Shown: positions 15,181 to 23,210 of the stretch, piece by piece
Layout: every line of letters starts with the position of its first letter
Numbering within the stretch: the stretch's first letter is position 1
DNA from: Desulfotomaculum sp.
GTDB lineage: Bacteria; Bacillota; Desulfotomaculia; Desulfotomaculales; Nap2-2B
Reading direction: 5' to 3'
Length of the DNA: 36,550 bases
Assembly (NCBI GenBank): GCA_003485325.1
Contig: DMZI01000029.1
Location: 1 to 36,550, forward strand
Made by a program: the position numbers and the translations under genes
The notes under the pieces: generated by a model
Seen by the model: the letters and a program-made list of their open reading frames with translations, nothing else
What the model was told of the DNA's origin: nothing
Database searches by the model: none

Positions 15181-17667
15181 ATGAAAACTATAATAATGGC
15201 TGGCGGCGAAGGCTCACGCCTGCGTCCTATAACCTGTGGACGGCCAAAACCGATGGCGCCGGTAGCAAACCGGCCGATAATGCTTCATATTGTGGAACTT
15301 TTAAAAAAACATGGACTTTACAACATAGGCGTTACACTCCAGTATAAGCCTGAATTCATCCGCAGTTATTTTGGAAACGGTTCCGAGCAAGGCGTTAATT
15401 TGCAGTACTTTATCGAGGAAATACCACTGGGCACGGCAGGAAGTGTAAAAAATGCCCGGGCTTTTCTTGACGAGACTTTTCTTGTAATCAGCGGCGATGC
15501 GCTTACTGACCTGGATCTATCAGAGGCTGTTGCTTTTCACCGCAAGAGGGGGGCCATAGCAACGCTGGTTCTTACACGGGTAGGTTGCCCTTTGGAGTAC
15601 GGAGTCGTAATCACAAAACAAGATGGAATAATCATCAGGTTTTTAGAAAAGCCCGCCTGGGGAGAAGTGTTCAGTGATACTGTAAACACCGGAATTTATA
15701 TACTGGAACCGGAAGTACTGGATTATATACCGGATGATCGATCGTTTGACTTTAGCCAGGATCTTTTCCCATTGCTGCTCCGGGACAAGAAACCCCTTTT
15801 TGGAGTTGTGTTACCTGGATACTGGTGCGATATAGGTAACATACAACAGTATGTACAAGCCCATCATGACGTTTTAGCCGGAAAAGTGAATACGAGTATT
15901 TCAGCCAGAGAGGTTAGTCCCGGAATTTGGTTGGGGGAAGGTGTTGACCTTCACGCGGAATGCGATCTTGAAGGGCCTATCCTGATTGGAAATGGTTGCT
16001 GTATCGGAGCGAAAGCTAAGATTTCACCATATACAACAATTGGCGCCGGGTGTCTTATTCAGGAAAAAGCTTCTGTTAAGCAAAGTGTTCTATGGAATAA
16101 TGTGTACCTTGGTCCGGGAACAGCGATAAGGGGCGCAGTTTTATGCAGCAGGGTACAAGCGCGATCGAACTCGGAGGTGTATGAAGGGGCTGTAATAGGC
16201 AGCGATTCTATTCTTCAGGAACGCAGTATAGTAAGACCAGAAGTTAAAATCTGGCCGAACAAGCAGGCTGAAGCCGGCAGTATTGTAAATAACAGCCTTA
16301 TTTGGGGCGCCTGTTGGTCAAGAAAGCTTTTTGGCTTAGAGGGAGTTACAGGAATGTTTAACATTGAGGTTACTGCAGAACTGGCCTGCCGTCTTGGCGC
16401 CGCATTTTGTACTGTACTGGGGGGTGAATCCCGGGTTGCAATAAGCGCTGATAATTATCCGCCGGCGCAAATGTTGAAAGAAGCCTTGGCCAGCGGAATG
16501 CAATCAACAGGCGCGAATGTTTACGATTTGGGAACTGTAATTACTCCATTACACCGGTTCGCAGTCACAAACCTCACTCTTGCCGGAGGTGTGCATGTCA
16601 AAGTATCTCAAAGAAATCCAGAACATGTGTCAATTCTCTTCTTCAATGCCAAAGGCGGAAATATCTCACGGGGAATCGAGAGGAAAATAGAAAATATACT
16701 TTTCCGTGATGATTTTCCTAGAGTGGATATGACTCATGTCCGGTTTAGAAAACACGTCCGTGAAATATCAGATCTGTATGTACAGGAATTAACCAAAGGA
16801 ATAGATGTTGATTTAATCAAAAAATCATGCCTTAATTTAATTTTAGCTTATGATCAGAATAACCTACAAAAATATATTACTCCATTGGGTAAATCCTTAA
16901 ATATTACATTTAAAAATGTAAACCTTTCCGGACCTGCCGGCGGACTTTTAAGTTGGGAAAAATGTATTGAAAAGCTGCCTGTTATTTCAAGCATGGTTTG
17001 TGACGAAGGAGCATGGGGCGGCGTCATGATCGATCCGGATGCGGATCATCTTGTTTTGGTTGATGAACGCGGCAGGTTGATTCAGGATAATATGCTTGTT
17101 GTCCTGGTTGCATTGATCATCTTAAAATCGCAAAGAGGACCTGTGTTTGTACCTGTTACTGCGCCGCGGGTTGTTGAGAATTTAGCAATGCAGTATAACA
17201 GCAAGGTTATCAGAACCAAGACGGCGGTTCAGGATTTAACAGAAAAAGTTCTCGGCCAGGACCAGGTTGGTATAAATTACAGCAGCGGGTTATCGCAGTT
17301 CTTGTTGAATTTCGATGCCTTAGGCGCTTTTCTTGGAATCATTAATTTTACTGTGCAACAGGGACTTTCCCTTGGAGAACTTGTCGATGAGATACCATCG
17401 TTTTTTGTAAGCAAAAAAGAAATTTCTGTGCCTTGGGAAGCGAAGGGGCGTGTATTACGCGTATTAACTAATACAGATCAAGAGACCCAGCTTTTAGATG
17501 GTGTTAAAGTGTTTCATGACGACGGGTGGGCCCTGGTGCTTCCCGACCCGGAAGAGCCGGTTTGCAGAGTCTTCAGCGAAGGCGCGTCTATGGAAATAGC
17601 TGAGTCCCTGGCTGATATGTATGTTAAAAAGATCAACGAAATAGTGAATAGACATCCATGCTGCTGA
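15181..17667 (+). CDS. Sugar-1-phosphate nucleotidyltransferase fused to a degenerate phosphomannomutase domain
   Basis: The 828-residue protein has three parts. Residues 1-235 are a nucleotidyltransferase with the pyrophosphorylase signature MAGGEGSRLRPIT (6-18) and PKP, probably making an NDP-hexose (GDP-mannose or NDP-glucose). Residues 250-365 are a left-handed beta helix with hexapeptide repeats. Residues 380-820 resemble phosphomannomutase/phosphoglucomutase. In the mutase part the catalytic loop TASHNP reads VSQRNP (475-480), the metal loop is DPDADHL (618-624, His in place of the usual Arg), and the C-terminal phosphate loop lacks RxSGTEP. It may therefore be regulatory or structural rather than a working mutase. 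ATG at 15181 follows GAGGTG. The final six residues and the stop codon come from an inserted repeat. Confidence 0.87.
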   Translation: MKTIIMAGGEGSRLRPITCGRPKPMAPVANRPIMLHIVELLKKHGLYNIGVTLQYKPEFIRSYFGNGSEQGVNLQYFIEEIPLGTAGSVKNARAFLDETFLVISGDALTDLDLSEAVAFHRKRGAIATLVLTRVGCPLEYGVVITKQDGIIIRFLEKPAWGEVFSDTVNTGIYILEPEVLDYIPDDRSFDFSQDLFPLLLRDKKPLFGVVLPGYWCDIGNIQQYVQAHHDVLAGKVNTSISAREVSPGIWLGEGVDLHAECDLEGPILIGNGCCIGAKAKISPYTTIGAGCLIQEKASVKQSVLWNNVYLGPGTAIRGAVLCSRVQARSNSEVYEGAVIGSDSILQERSIVRPEVKIWPNKQAEAGSIVNNSLIWGACWSRKLFGLEGVTGMFNIEVTAELACRLGAAFCTVLGGESRVAISADNYPPAQMLKEALASGMQSTGANVYDLGTVITPLHRFAVTNLTLAGGVHVKVSQRNPEHVSILFFNAKGGNISRGIERKIENILFRDDFPRVDMTHVRFRKHVREISDLYVQELTKGIDVDLIKKSCLNLILAYDQNNLQKYITPLGKSLNITFKNVNLSGPAGGLLSWEKCIEKLPVISSMVCDEGAWGGVMIDPDADHLVLVDERGRLIQDNMLVVLVALIILKSQRGPVFVPVTAPRVVENLAMQYNSKVIRTKTAVQDLTEKVLGQDQVGINYSSGLSQFLLNFDALGAFLGIINFTVQQGLSLGELVDEIPSFFVSKKEISVPWEAKGRVLRVLTNTDQETQLLDGVKVFHDDGWALVLPDPEEPVCRVFSEGASMEIAESLADMYVKKINEIVNRHPCC

Positions 17668-17740
17668 AGCGGCAGCATCATAAGAAAGACGAAAATTGAT
17701 CAATAAAGGGAGGTCAATGCCTCAAGTGTGACTTTTAGCC
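17648..17740 (-). repeat. Dispersed repeat, short form, truncated; supplies the stop codon of the fusion gene
   Basis: ATAGACATCC (17648-17657) opens the element inside the coding frame, so the last codons of the upstream gene (NRHPCC, then TGA at 17665-17667) are element DNA. The stem GCTGC-TGAA-GCGGC follows. GGGAGGTCAATG (17708-17719) repeats the Shine-Dalgarno/ATG block of the copy at 11.98 kb. Similarity fades after CTCAAGTGTGACTTTT, near the 3' end of the convergent GH57 gene. Confidence 0.75.
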
Positions 17741-19351
17741 TTTATTCGGGGTAGAAGCCAGACATTTTTGTCTGGACCTGTAAATGCTGTAATCAATATC
17801 TGAAAAGATGTTATTTCTATCTTCCAATGTCTTTAACCAGTCTTCACTGATATTATTATTTTTAATTTCATCATAAAGCCTTAAAAAATTTTGGAGATGG
17901 GTTTTTGTACGTTTAACAGCGTAATCCACCATTGTCCCGGTAGACATAATAAAAGCCCAATCGCTGCTTTGAGCCAGCATCAATTCTCTTGCCGACTGAT
18001 TTAATGCCCGGTGGCTCAGCCCGCTTGCATTTGGGTAAGAGTTGGCCAAATCAACCATCCTCACCGCGGCGAGATGGAGGTGCCGGTAAATCCAATCGTT
18101 TGCCCTGCAGAGCCAGACTTCGTTATAGCCTTTATTGCCCCAGCTTGACGCGCACGGAGTGACAACCTGGTTGCAGGGGTATTCATCAAGATATTTGCTG
18201 GGTGTGGTTAACTCTATGGTATCCTGATCATAACGGATCTTCCGGATCAGGTATTCGAGCCACTGGGGGCCTTCAAACCACCAATGCCCGAACAACTCGG
18301 CGTCGTATGGCGTGACAATAATGGGCAGCCTGTCCATCAGGGAACTAAGGTGCTTTATCTGGAGCTCCCTGTTGAACATAAAGTTTCCTGCGTGTAAAGA
18401 TGCTTTTTCCCGGGCCTGTTCCGGGTTATAGGGTTCTTTGTGATGAGAGTTTCCTGTAATCCGGTAATATTTAAATCCCGTATTGATTCTGATCCCGTCA
18501 GGGTGTATATAGGGTTTTACATAATCGTAGTCGAGATCAAAACCGATATCGCGGTAGAATTCACGGTAGTTATAATCTCCCGGATAGCCTTCTTTTGCGC
18601 TCCAAACCTGTTTTGATGATTCGGGATCACGGCCAAATGCAGCTACTCCCGACGGGCAGTAAACTGGCGCAAAAATACCGTACCGGGGGCGGCACGAAGC
18701 AAACAAAACACCATGGGTATCAAGAAAAAAGAAACGCAGGTTAAATTCTTTCAAAATATCATCAAGCCCTTCTGTATAAGCGCATTCGGGCAGCCAGATA
18801 CCTGCAGGGTCCCGTCCGAAACATCTTTTGTGCAAATTTACAGCCGTATCAACCTGTGCACGTACTGCTTCAGGCTCAGTCATCAATAATGGTAAAAACC
18901 CATGAGTTGCCGCACAGGTAATAATTTCAAGCTTTCCGGAATCCTGATATTTTTTGAAAGCATTAACCAGGTTGCAGTTATACTCTAAAAATATGCGGCG
19001 TGATTGATTGAATCTTTCCCGGTAAACCAGCGCTGTTTCATAAAAGGGTGTATATGAGGTCCGCTGCGCTTCCTTGTCCGCCAGCTCGATTTGTTTATTC
19101 AGATGATTGAGATAGCGCTGCTGCAGCAGAGAATCAGCAAACATTGAAACCAGCGGAGGTGAGAGAGAAATTGTTAATGCAAAATCAACGCCTTCGCTCT
19201 CAAGACGATCGAAAATATCAATCAGTGGGATATAAGTTTCGGTAATAGCTTCATATAGCCATCTTTCCTCAAGAAAGAATTCATTTTCCGGATGGCGGAT
19301 ATATGGCAGGTGAGCATGTAAAACCATTGCAAGGTAACCCTTTTTCCCCAT
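17735..19351 (-). CDS. GH57 family 1,4-alpha-glucan branching-type enzyme
   Basis: GH57 enzymes are retaining (beta/alpha)7-barrel hydrolases/transglycosylases. The 538-residue protein fits the branching-enzyme/DUF1957 branch. Visible motifs are HAHLPYIRHPE (12-22), LPLLMTEPEAV (about 153-163), and the nucleophile E189 in WLPECAYTEG. The acid/base D350 lies in TPYDAELFGHWW, and a Trp-rich C-terminal helical domain (QSSDWAFIMSTGTMVDYA) follows. These catalytic positions are close to those of characterised archaeal and Thermus branching enzymes. Start is ATG at 19351 with TTGGGAG upstream. It lies 29 bp after the DUF4912 gene, probably one operon, and convergent with the nucleotidyltransferase fusion. 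Amylase activity is an alternative, but I consider branching more likely. Confidence 0.9.
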   Translation of the reverse strand: MGKKGYLAMVLHAHLPYIRHPENEFFLEERWLYEAITETYIPLIDIFDRLESEGVDFALTISLSPPLVSMFADSLLQQRYLNHLNKQIELADKEAQRTSYTPFYETALVYRERFNQSRRIFLEYNCNLVNAFKKYQDSGKLEIITCAATHGFLPLLMTEPEAVRAQVDTAVNLHKRCFGRDPAGIWLPECAYTEGLDDILKEFNLRFFFLDTHGVLFASCRPRYGIFAPVYCPSGVAAFGRDPESSKQVWSAKEGYPGDYNYREFYRDIGFDLDYDYVKPYIHPDGIRINTGFKYYRITGNSHHKEPYNPEQAREKASLHAGNFMFNRELQIKHLSSLMDRLPIIVTPYDAELFGHWWFEGPQWLEYLIRKIRYDQDTIELTTPSKYLDEYPCNQVVTPCASSWGNKGYNEVWLCRANDWIYRHLHLAAVRMVDLANSYPNASGLSHRALNQSARELMLAQSSDWAFIMSTGTMVDYAVKRTKTHLQNFLRLYDEIKNNNISEDWLKTLEDRNNIFSDIDYSIYRSRQKCLASTPNKG

Positions 19352-19380
19352 TTAAAAGTTTTCTCCCAACGTCATTTTTA

Positions 19381-20103
19381 TTAATATTCTGGCCAATGGC
19401 CGGGGGAACTAACCCCAAGGGGTATGGTCCTGGCTCTTTCGGTAATTTCTTCAGCAAAAAGCGGAGAACTTATACCGTACTGGTGGCGGATTGAACGGTA
19501 AATTCCTTCTATCCACATCCATTCCTCATCTTCGCGGTCAGAAAGAGAAGCCCGGGGAGTCGTAACTGTATTTGAACGAAGAAGTGTTATAAAGCGGCCA
19601 TCCGGGAACTGTCTTCCCAGATCCACGCAGAAGGCTCGATCAGGTTCCCCTGTATTTATATGCCAGTTATCTGCCTGATCATTTATTCCTATATCAATAT
19701 ATTGATTTGCATTTTGCCCGTTAAAAGCGATGCCTGTAACGTCGTATACCCTGAGCACCGGCCAGGAAGTATCCCAGGTACCATACGTTGAAGTAAATTC
19801 TGCCATTTTTGTTGCTGTTACTTCCCAGTAAGCATAAAGCCAGTATGGATCCCTGGCCAAAAGCACCAACCGGTCGATTCCATAGGAATGCGGCAGTTCC
19901 TCTTTGGGAAGTTGATTCTCCGGAAAAGGACCTGATGGTGTCAGTTCAGAAGAGAACTCTTCTTTTAAGTCAGGTATAAGCTGGTTTATTTCTTCTACTC
20001 GTGATGATCCCATTGCCTTGAGTCGATTTTTTTTGGCCCATAAAAAGACAATGAAAACAACTGCTATAATCCCGATAGCCCAGGACAAAAAAAACATCGT
20101 CAC
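19381..20103 (-). CDS. DUF4912 domain protein with N-terminal membrane anchor
   Basis: The 240-residue protein has one hydrophobic segment at residues 3-24 (MFFLSWAIGIIAVVFIVFLW) followed by a basic stop-transfer, so it is probably anchored with the rest in the cytoplasm. A 45-residue variable linker leads to a DUF4912-like domain (about 75-190): RLVLLARDPYWLYAYWEV, LRVYDVTGI, W.INTGEPDRAFCVDLG. The aromatic-rich fold resembles sugar-binding modules, and the gene precedes the GH57 enzyme. I infer a role in glucan handling, without proof. The GTG start at 20103 is chosen because GGGAGG ends 7 bp before it; ATG at 20097 would be 13 bp away. Confidence 0.75.
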   Translation of the reverse strand: MTMFFLSWAIGIIAVVFIVFLWAKKNRLKAMGSSRVEEINQLIPDLKEEFSSELTPSGPFPENQLPKEELPHSYGIDRLVLLARDPYWLYAYWEVTATKMAEFTSTYGTWDTSWPVLRVYDVTGIAFNGQNANQYIDIGINDQADNWHINTGEPDRAFCVDLGRQFPDGRFITLLRSNTVTTPRASLSDREDEEWMWIEGIYRSIRHQYGISSPLFAEEITERARTIPLGVSSPGHWPEY

Positions 20104-20422
20104 CTAATAACCTCCCTTTATTTATAAATAAACCTTGCTTTTGAAAGCATAATGGAATAAAATGCGAAGAAATCTTTTTTATTATTGCCACTGTACAAGA
20201 AGTTTATGAACATAAAAAATTAGCTTTTTTAGAAGGTGGAAGAAGCTTCGATAAATTGTACAATTAAAATAATCAACAGGCGATCAGAAGTTAATAGATA
20301 TTTTTACCAATACCCGTATCATTTTTAAAATTCTTTTAGTAAAAACATCTGCAGATAGCCCTTTCACAAAAAAAAATTGGCGAAAAAAATCGCCAATTTT
20401 TTAAAGGTTGTCATAAATAATT
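20104..20422. other. 319-bp intergenic stretch between the DUF4912 and tolC-like genes
   Basis: No gene is visible. It holds a 16-bp perfect palindrome, TTTATTTATAAATAAA (20117-20132), just upstream of the DUF4912 ribosome site, which may be an operator or merely AT-rich. It also holds the tolC-like gene's terminator at the other end. Confidence 0.6.
20371..20402 (-). terminator. Terminator of the TolC-family gene
   Basis: TTGGCGA and TCGCCAA form a perfect stem with an A-rich loop, flanked by A and T runs on both sides, so it could work in either direction. It lies 21 bp after the stop of the minus-strand gene. Confidence 0.85.
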
Positions 20423-21553
20423 TTATCCAGAAGTAGAAAGGCTTACATGTGCCCATGGCTTTATAAAAGCAAGCTTGAGGTAAGCATGCTGGGATATGGC
20501 TTGAATATATTTTTGCTTTAAATCAGACAGCGTTGCCTGTGCAGCAGCTACATCCGCACTGGTAACCATGCCAAGTTCAAATTTTAATTTGCAGACACGA
20601 AGGTTTTCCTCAGACGCCTTAATGCTTTCCTGTAATGCTGCCTGTGTTTCCTCAAGTGTTTTTACATTATAATACAAAGAGTAAATAATCTCTTTCATTA
20701 TCTTTTTTGCGCTTGAGGCGTCCAGTTCAGCCTGCTCAACTTCAATTTTTCTAATCTCATAAGGTGTGTATTCGCCTTTATACATAACCATATCCTTATA
20801 ATAACTCTGAAGCTTGACTGACTCCTGAGCGAGCCAGACGCTTGGGCTTGCATCCACTATCCTGCTTACCTCATTATCCAGGTTATCCACGGAAAGGGGA
20901 ATATAGTTCAGCGTATCAGTCAAATTCGGCCGTTCCGTTGTGGGAGCGCCAATAAGTTGATCAAAAGATATATATGCGTTCTCAAGTTCATTTTTGGCTG
21001 CCGTCAGGGAAGCATCAGCCTGTGAAGCCTGAGCCTGGATAGCTAAAAGGGTAGGTTGTGAAATCATTCCTACAACAAAAGTAGCCTTCCCTATACGAAG
21101 ATCCCACTGTGCTTTTGTGACCGCGTCCTGAGCGGCGTTTACTTTATCAAGGCCAGAAATAATTGCCCAATACTTTTGACAGGTTCCCAAAGCTACTTTG
21201 TCCTGTTCAATAGTTAGTTTCTTGGATGACATACGCCAGGTAAGATCATCAGCGAGAAGCCGGCTCCAGGCTATTTCGAGCTCAGTGTCTCCTTCTGTTT
21301 GTGTAGGCACATAATCAATTTTTTTATTACTTTCTTCTCGTATATCATATGTTCGGTCAATTTCTTTGGTGGCTTTTTGCACCGATTCACTGTGGACCAG
21401 AGCAAGATCTACAGCCTGTTTTAAGGAAAGACCGGTTGCTTCAGGCTGCGCCGCCCCGGCAGCGGCGGGTTCTTGCTGGGCGAAGGCGGATAAGGTTCCG
21501 GGCATAGTTAATAACAGGCTTAATATTACAAGTAAGACAAGATATTTCCGCAA
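20423..21553 (-). CDS. TolC-family (outer-membrane-efflux-like) secreted helical protein
   Basis: The 376-residue protein has a signal peptide (MRKYLVLLVILSLLLTMPGT, cleavage near AFAQQ) and then long amphipathic helices in two similar halves: LSLKQAVDLALVHSESVQKA and LENAYISFDQLIGAPTT in the first, and LRVCKLKFELGMVTSADVAAAQ with DLKQKYIQA in the second. These are the repeated coiled-coil signatures of TolC/OEP proteins. It is shorter than E. coli TolC (about 470 residues) and I see no clear beta-barrel segments. The gene is monocistronic, with no HlyD or ABC/RND partner next to it. The TTG start at 21553 follows AAAGGGGTG. In a monoderm Firmicute its job is unclear; a cell-wall-linked role is possible. 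Confidence 0.8.
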   Translation of the reverse strand: MRKYLVLLVILSLLLTMPGTLSAFAQQEPAAAGAAQPEATGLSLKQAVDLALVHSESVQKATKEIDRTYDIREESNKKIDYVPTQTEGDTELEIAWSRLLADDLTWRMSSKKLTIEQDKVALGTCQKYWAIISGLDKVNAAQDAVTKAQWDLRIGKATFVVGMISQPTLLAIQAQASQADASLTAAKNELENAYISFDQLIGAPTTERPNLTDTLNYIPLSVDNLDNEVSRIVDASPSVWLAQESVKLQSYYKDMVMYKGEYTPYEIRKIEVEQAELDASSAKKIMKEIIYSLYYNVKTLEETQAALQESIKASEENLRVCKLKFELGMVTSADVAAAQATLSDLKQKYIQAISQHAYLKLAFIKPWAHVSLSTSG

Positions 21554-21719
21554 TTACGACACCCCTTTTGCAAGATCATTGTAAAAACTTTTTTATCCTC
21601 CCATTTTAATCAATTTATTAGATATATGCAATGAGGTATATTATGTTATTTATGGAATATAATACATGAATGACAGGGTTTTTTCCGTAAAGACTATCTA
21701 TCTTAGAAAGGAGAAAAAG

Positions 21720-22394
21720 GTGATTAAAATAAGATTATTAAAATCGGCCATGATGTTATTCTTCGTCGTTTTCATCGCTATGTGCGTATGTTATCAATGT
21801 TTGGCTGAAGAAAAAAACTTGACTGAATGCCGGTACCTGATCAGCTATAAGATAAAAACCGGAGATACATTATCAGACATTGCCGGGGACTTCGATGTTT
21901 CTCTTGCAGATTTAATAAAGATTAACAAACTGCACAGTACTTTAATCAAACCCGGTGAAATTGTCATTATACCCGGCAGGGAAAACGGTTTTTCTCCAAC
22001 ATTTCTTTCCCGCGGAAGCGTTTTCAGAGATGATGTAATGCTGCTTGCCAAAGCAATTTACGCGGAGGCACGCGGCGAGAGTTTTACGGGACAGGTGGCT
22101 GTTGGGGCAGTTATCCTAAACCGGGTCGATAACCATTCTTTTCCTAAAAGCGTCAAAGATGTAATTATGCAGAGCAATGATTATGTTTATCAATTTACTC
22201 CAGTAGCCAATGGCTCGATAAACCTTACCCCTGATGAGACAGCCGTTAACGCAGCGATTCAGGCCATGCTGGGCGAAGATCCGACCGGCGGGGCCTTGTT
22301 CTTTTACAATCCTGAGATAGCTTCGGATCGGTGGATACGAAATCTTCCGGTAATCGGCTGCATTGGTAACCATGTTTTTGCCACAAAAGCCTAA
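21720..22394 (+). CDS. LysM plus SleB-type cell wall hydrolase
   Basis: This is an exported peptidoglycan hydrolase, likely a spore-cortex-lytic enzyme acting at germination. From GTG 21720 it has 224 residues: a signal segment (LLKSAMMLFFVVFIAMCVC), one LysM domain (YKIKTGDTLSDIAGDFDVSL, ending VIIPG), and a Hydrolase_2/SleB domain. The SleB domain shows AKAIYAEARGESFTGQVAVG, with the presumed catalytic Glu in YAEARGE, then ILNRVDN and GALFFYNP. The frame is open from ATG 21666, but AAAGGAG (21707-21713) with 6-bp spacing marks GTG 21720. A TATAAT (21658-21663) would be a -10 box just at the upstream ATG, which also argues for the later start. It is divergent from the TolC-like gene. Confidence 0.88.
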   Translation: MIKIRLLKSAMMLFFVVFIAMCVCYQCLAEEKNLTECRYLISYKIKTGDTLSDIAGDFDVSLADLIKINKLHSTLIKPGEIVIIPGRENGFSPTFLSRGSVFRDDVMLLAKAIYAEARGESFTGQVAVGAVILNRVDNHSFPKSVKDVIMQSNDYVYQFTPVANGSINLTPDETAVNAAIQAMLGEDPTGGALFFYNPEIASDRWIRNLPVIGCIGNHVFATKA

Positions 22395-22402
22395 GCACTC
22401 TT

Positions 22403-22636
22403 TTATTTCCTGAAAAGACAGTTTACTAAAATGGTTAAGAGAATACTCAGCAACAGGCACGTAATAATGGGAAAATAGAATGAATAGTTTCCTTTTTGAA
22501 TAAAAATATCCCCCGGAAGCCGGCCAAGGTTGATAAATTTTATTTTACTTAAAGCAATTAGCAGCCCGCCAAGCAGGATTAACAAGAAACCGGCTGTCAG
22601 CAATAACCTTCCGATCTGTTCCCCCAGGCCTGGCAT
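22403..22636 (-). CDS. DUF2905 small membrane protein
   Basis: The 77-residue protein has two hydrophobic segments (about 9-30 and 50-73) around the conserved motif FINLGRLPGDIFIQKGNYSF, typical of DUF2905. It is predicted to sit in the cytoplasmic membrane; the function is unknown. Its ATG overlaps the queH stop (TGATG), so translation is coupled. The family frequently sits after ruvB/queH in clostridia. Confidence 0.88.
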   Translation of the reverse strand: MPGLGEQIGRLLLTAGFLLILLGGLLIALSKIKFINLGRLPGDIFIQKGNYSFYFPIITCLLLSILLTILVNCLFRK

Positions 22637-23196
22637 CAGGTTTTTTCACCACCGCTGCTGTTAAGATTTTTTGGATAAAATCTTTCCTTTTCACTGTATA
22701 TGCAGCCGCAATATTGCTGGCGGTACATCTTTAATTGTTTTGAGATTAAAGTGGCCTCTTTAAAACCGGGCCGAAAATCAAAATAATAAAATGGAAAGTT
22801 TAAATCCCGGCTTATGGTTTCTCCTGTTTCCCTGATCAAGTCATGTTTCTGAAAAGGGCTTACCAAAAGAGTGGTTGTAAAACCGTCCAAGCCTTCCTTG
22901 ACCGCTATTTGGGCGCTCTGTTTTAAACGGAGATAGTAGCAGAAGCGGCAGCGGTCATTTTCTCTGTATACTGTCTCCCTTAGAAAATCTTCCATTTGGT
23001 ATCCTTCATCAAAAATTACTCTGGTACCGCTTATACGGGAGTAGCTTTCCAAAGTCTCTTTTCGCCTGAGCCATTCCTGATAAGGGTGAATATTCGGGTT
23101 GTAAAAATAACCTTGTACACCAATACCGTTTTCTGCAAGGTGTTTAAGGGGATATATGGAGCAGGGAGCGCAGCATATGTGAAGAAGCAACTGCAA
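22636..23196 (-). CDS. queH: Epoxyqueuosine reductase QueH (DUF208)
   Basis: QueH reduces epoxyqueuosine to queuosine in tRNA, the last step of Q34 biosynthesis, and replaces the cobalamin enzyme QueG. The 186 residues contain the N-terminal HICCAPCS (6-13, vicinal Cys), GYFYNPNIHPYQEWLRRK, the CRFCYYLRL pair, STTLLVSPFQKH-like TTTLLVSPFQKHDLI, and C-terminal QQYCGCIYSE. These Cys pairs are the cluster and redox ligands of the family. The TTG start at 23196 is placed by GGAGG 10 bp upstream. It lies 14 bp after ruvB, in the same operon. Confidence 0.93.
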   Translation of the reverse strand: MQLLLHICCAPCSIYPLKHLAENGIGVQGYFYNPNIHPYQEWLRRKETLESYSRISGTRVIFDEGYQMEDFLRETVYRENDRCRFCYYLRLKQSAQIAVKEGLDGFTTTLLVSPFQKHDLIRETGETISRDLNFPFYYFDFRPGFKEATLISKQLKMYRQQYCGCIYSEKERFYPKNLNSSGGEKT

Positions 23197-23210
23197 GATT
23201 GAAAAACCTC

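Noticed and set aside
21666..21719. Upstream ATG start for the LysM-SleB protein
   Set aside because: It coincides with a likely -10 box and has no Shine-Dalgarno; GTG 21720 follows AAAGGAG.
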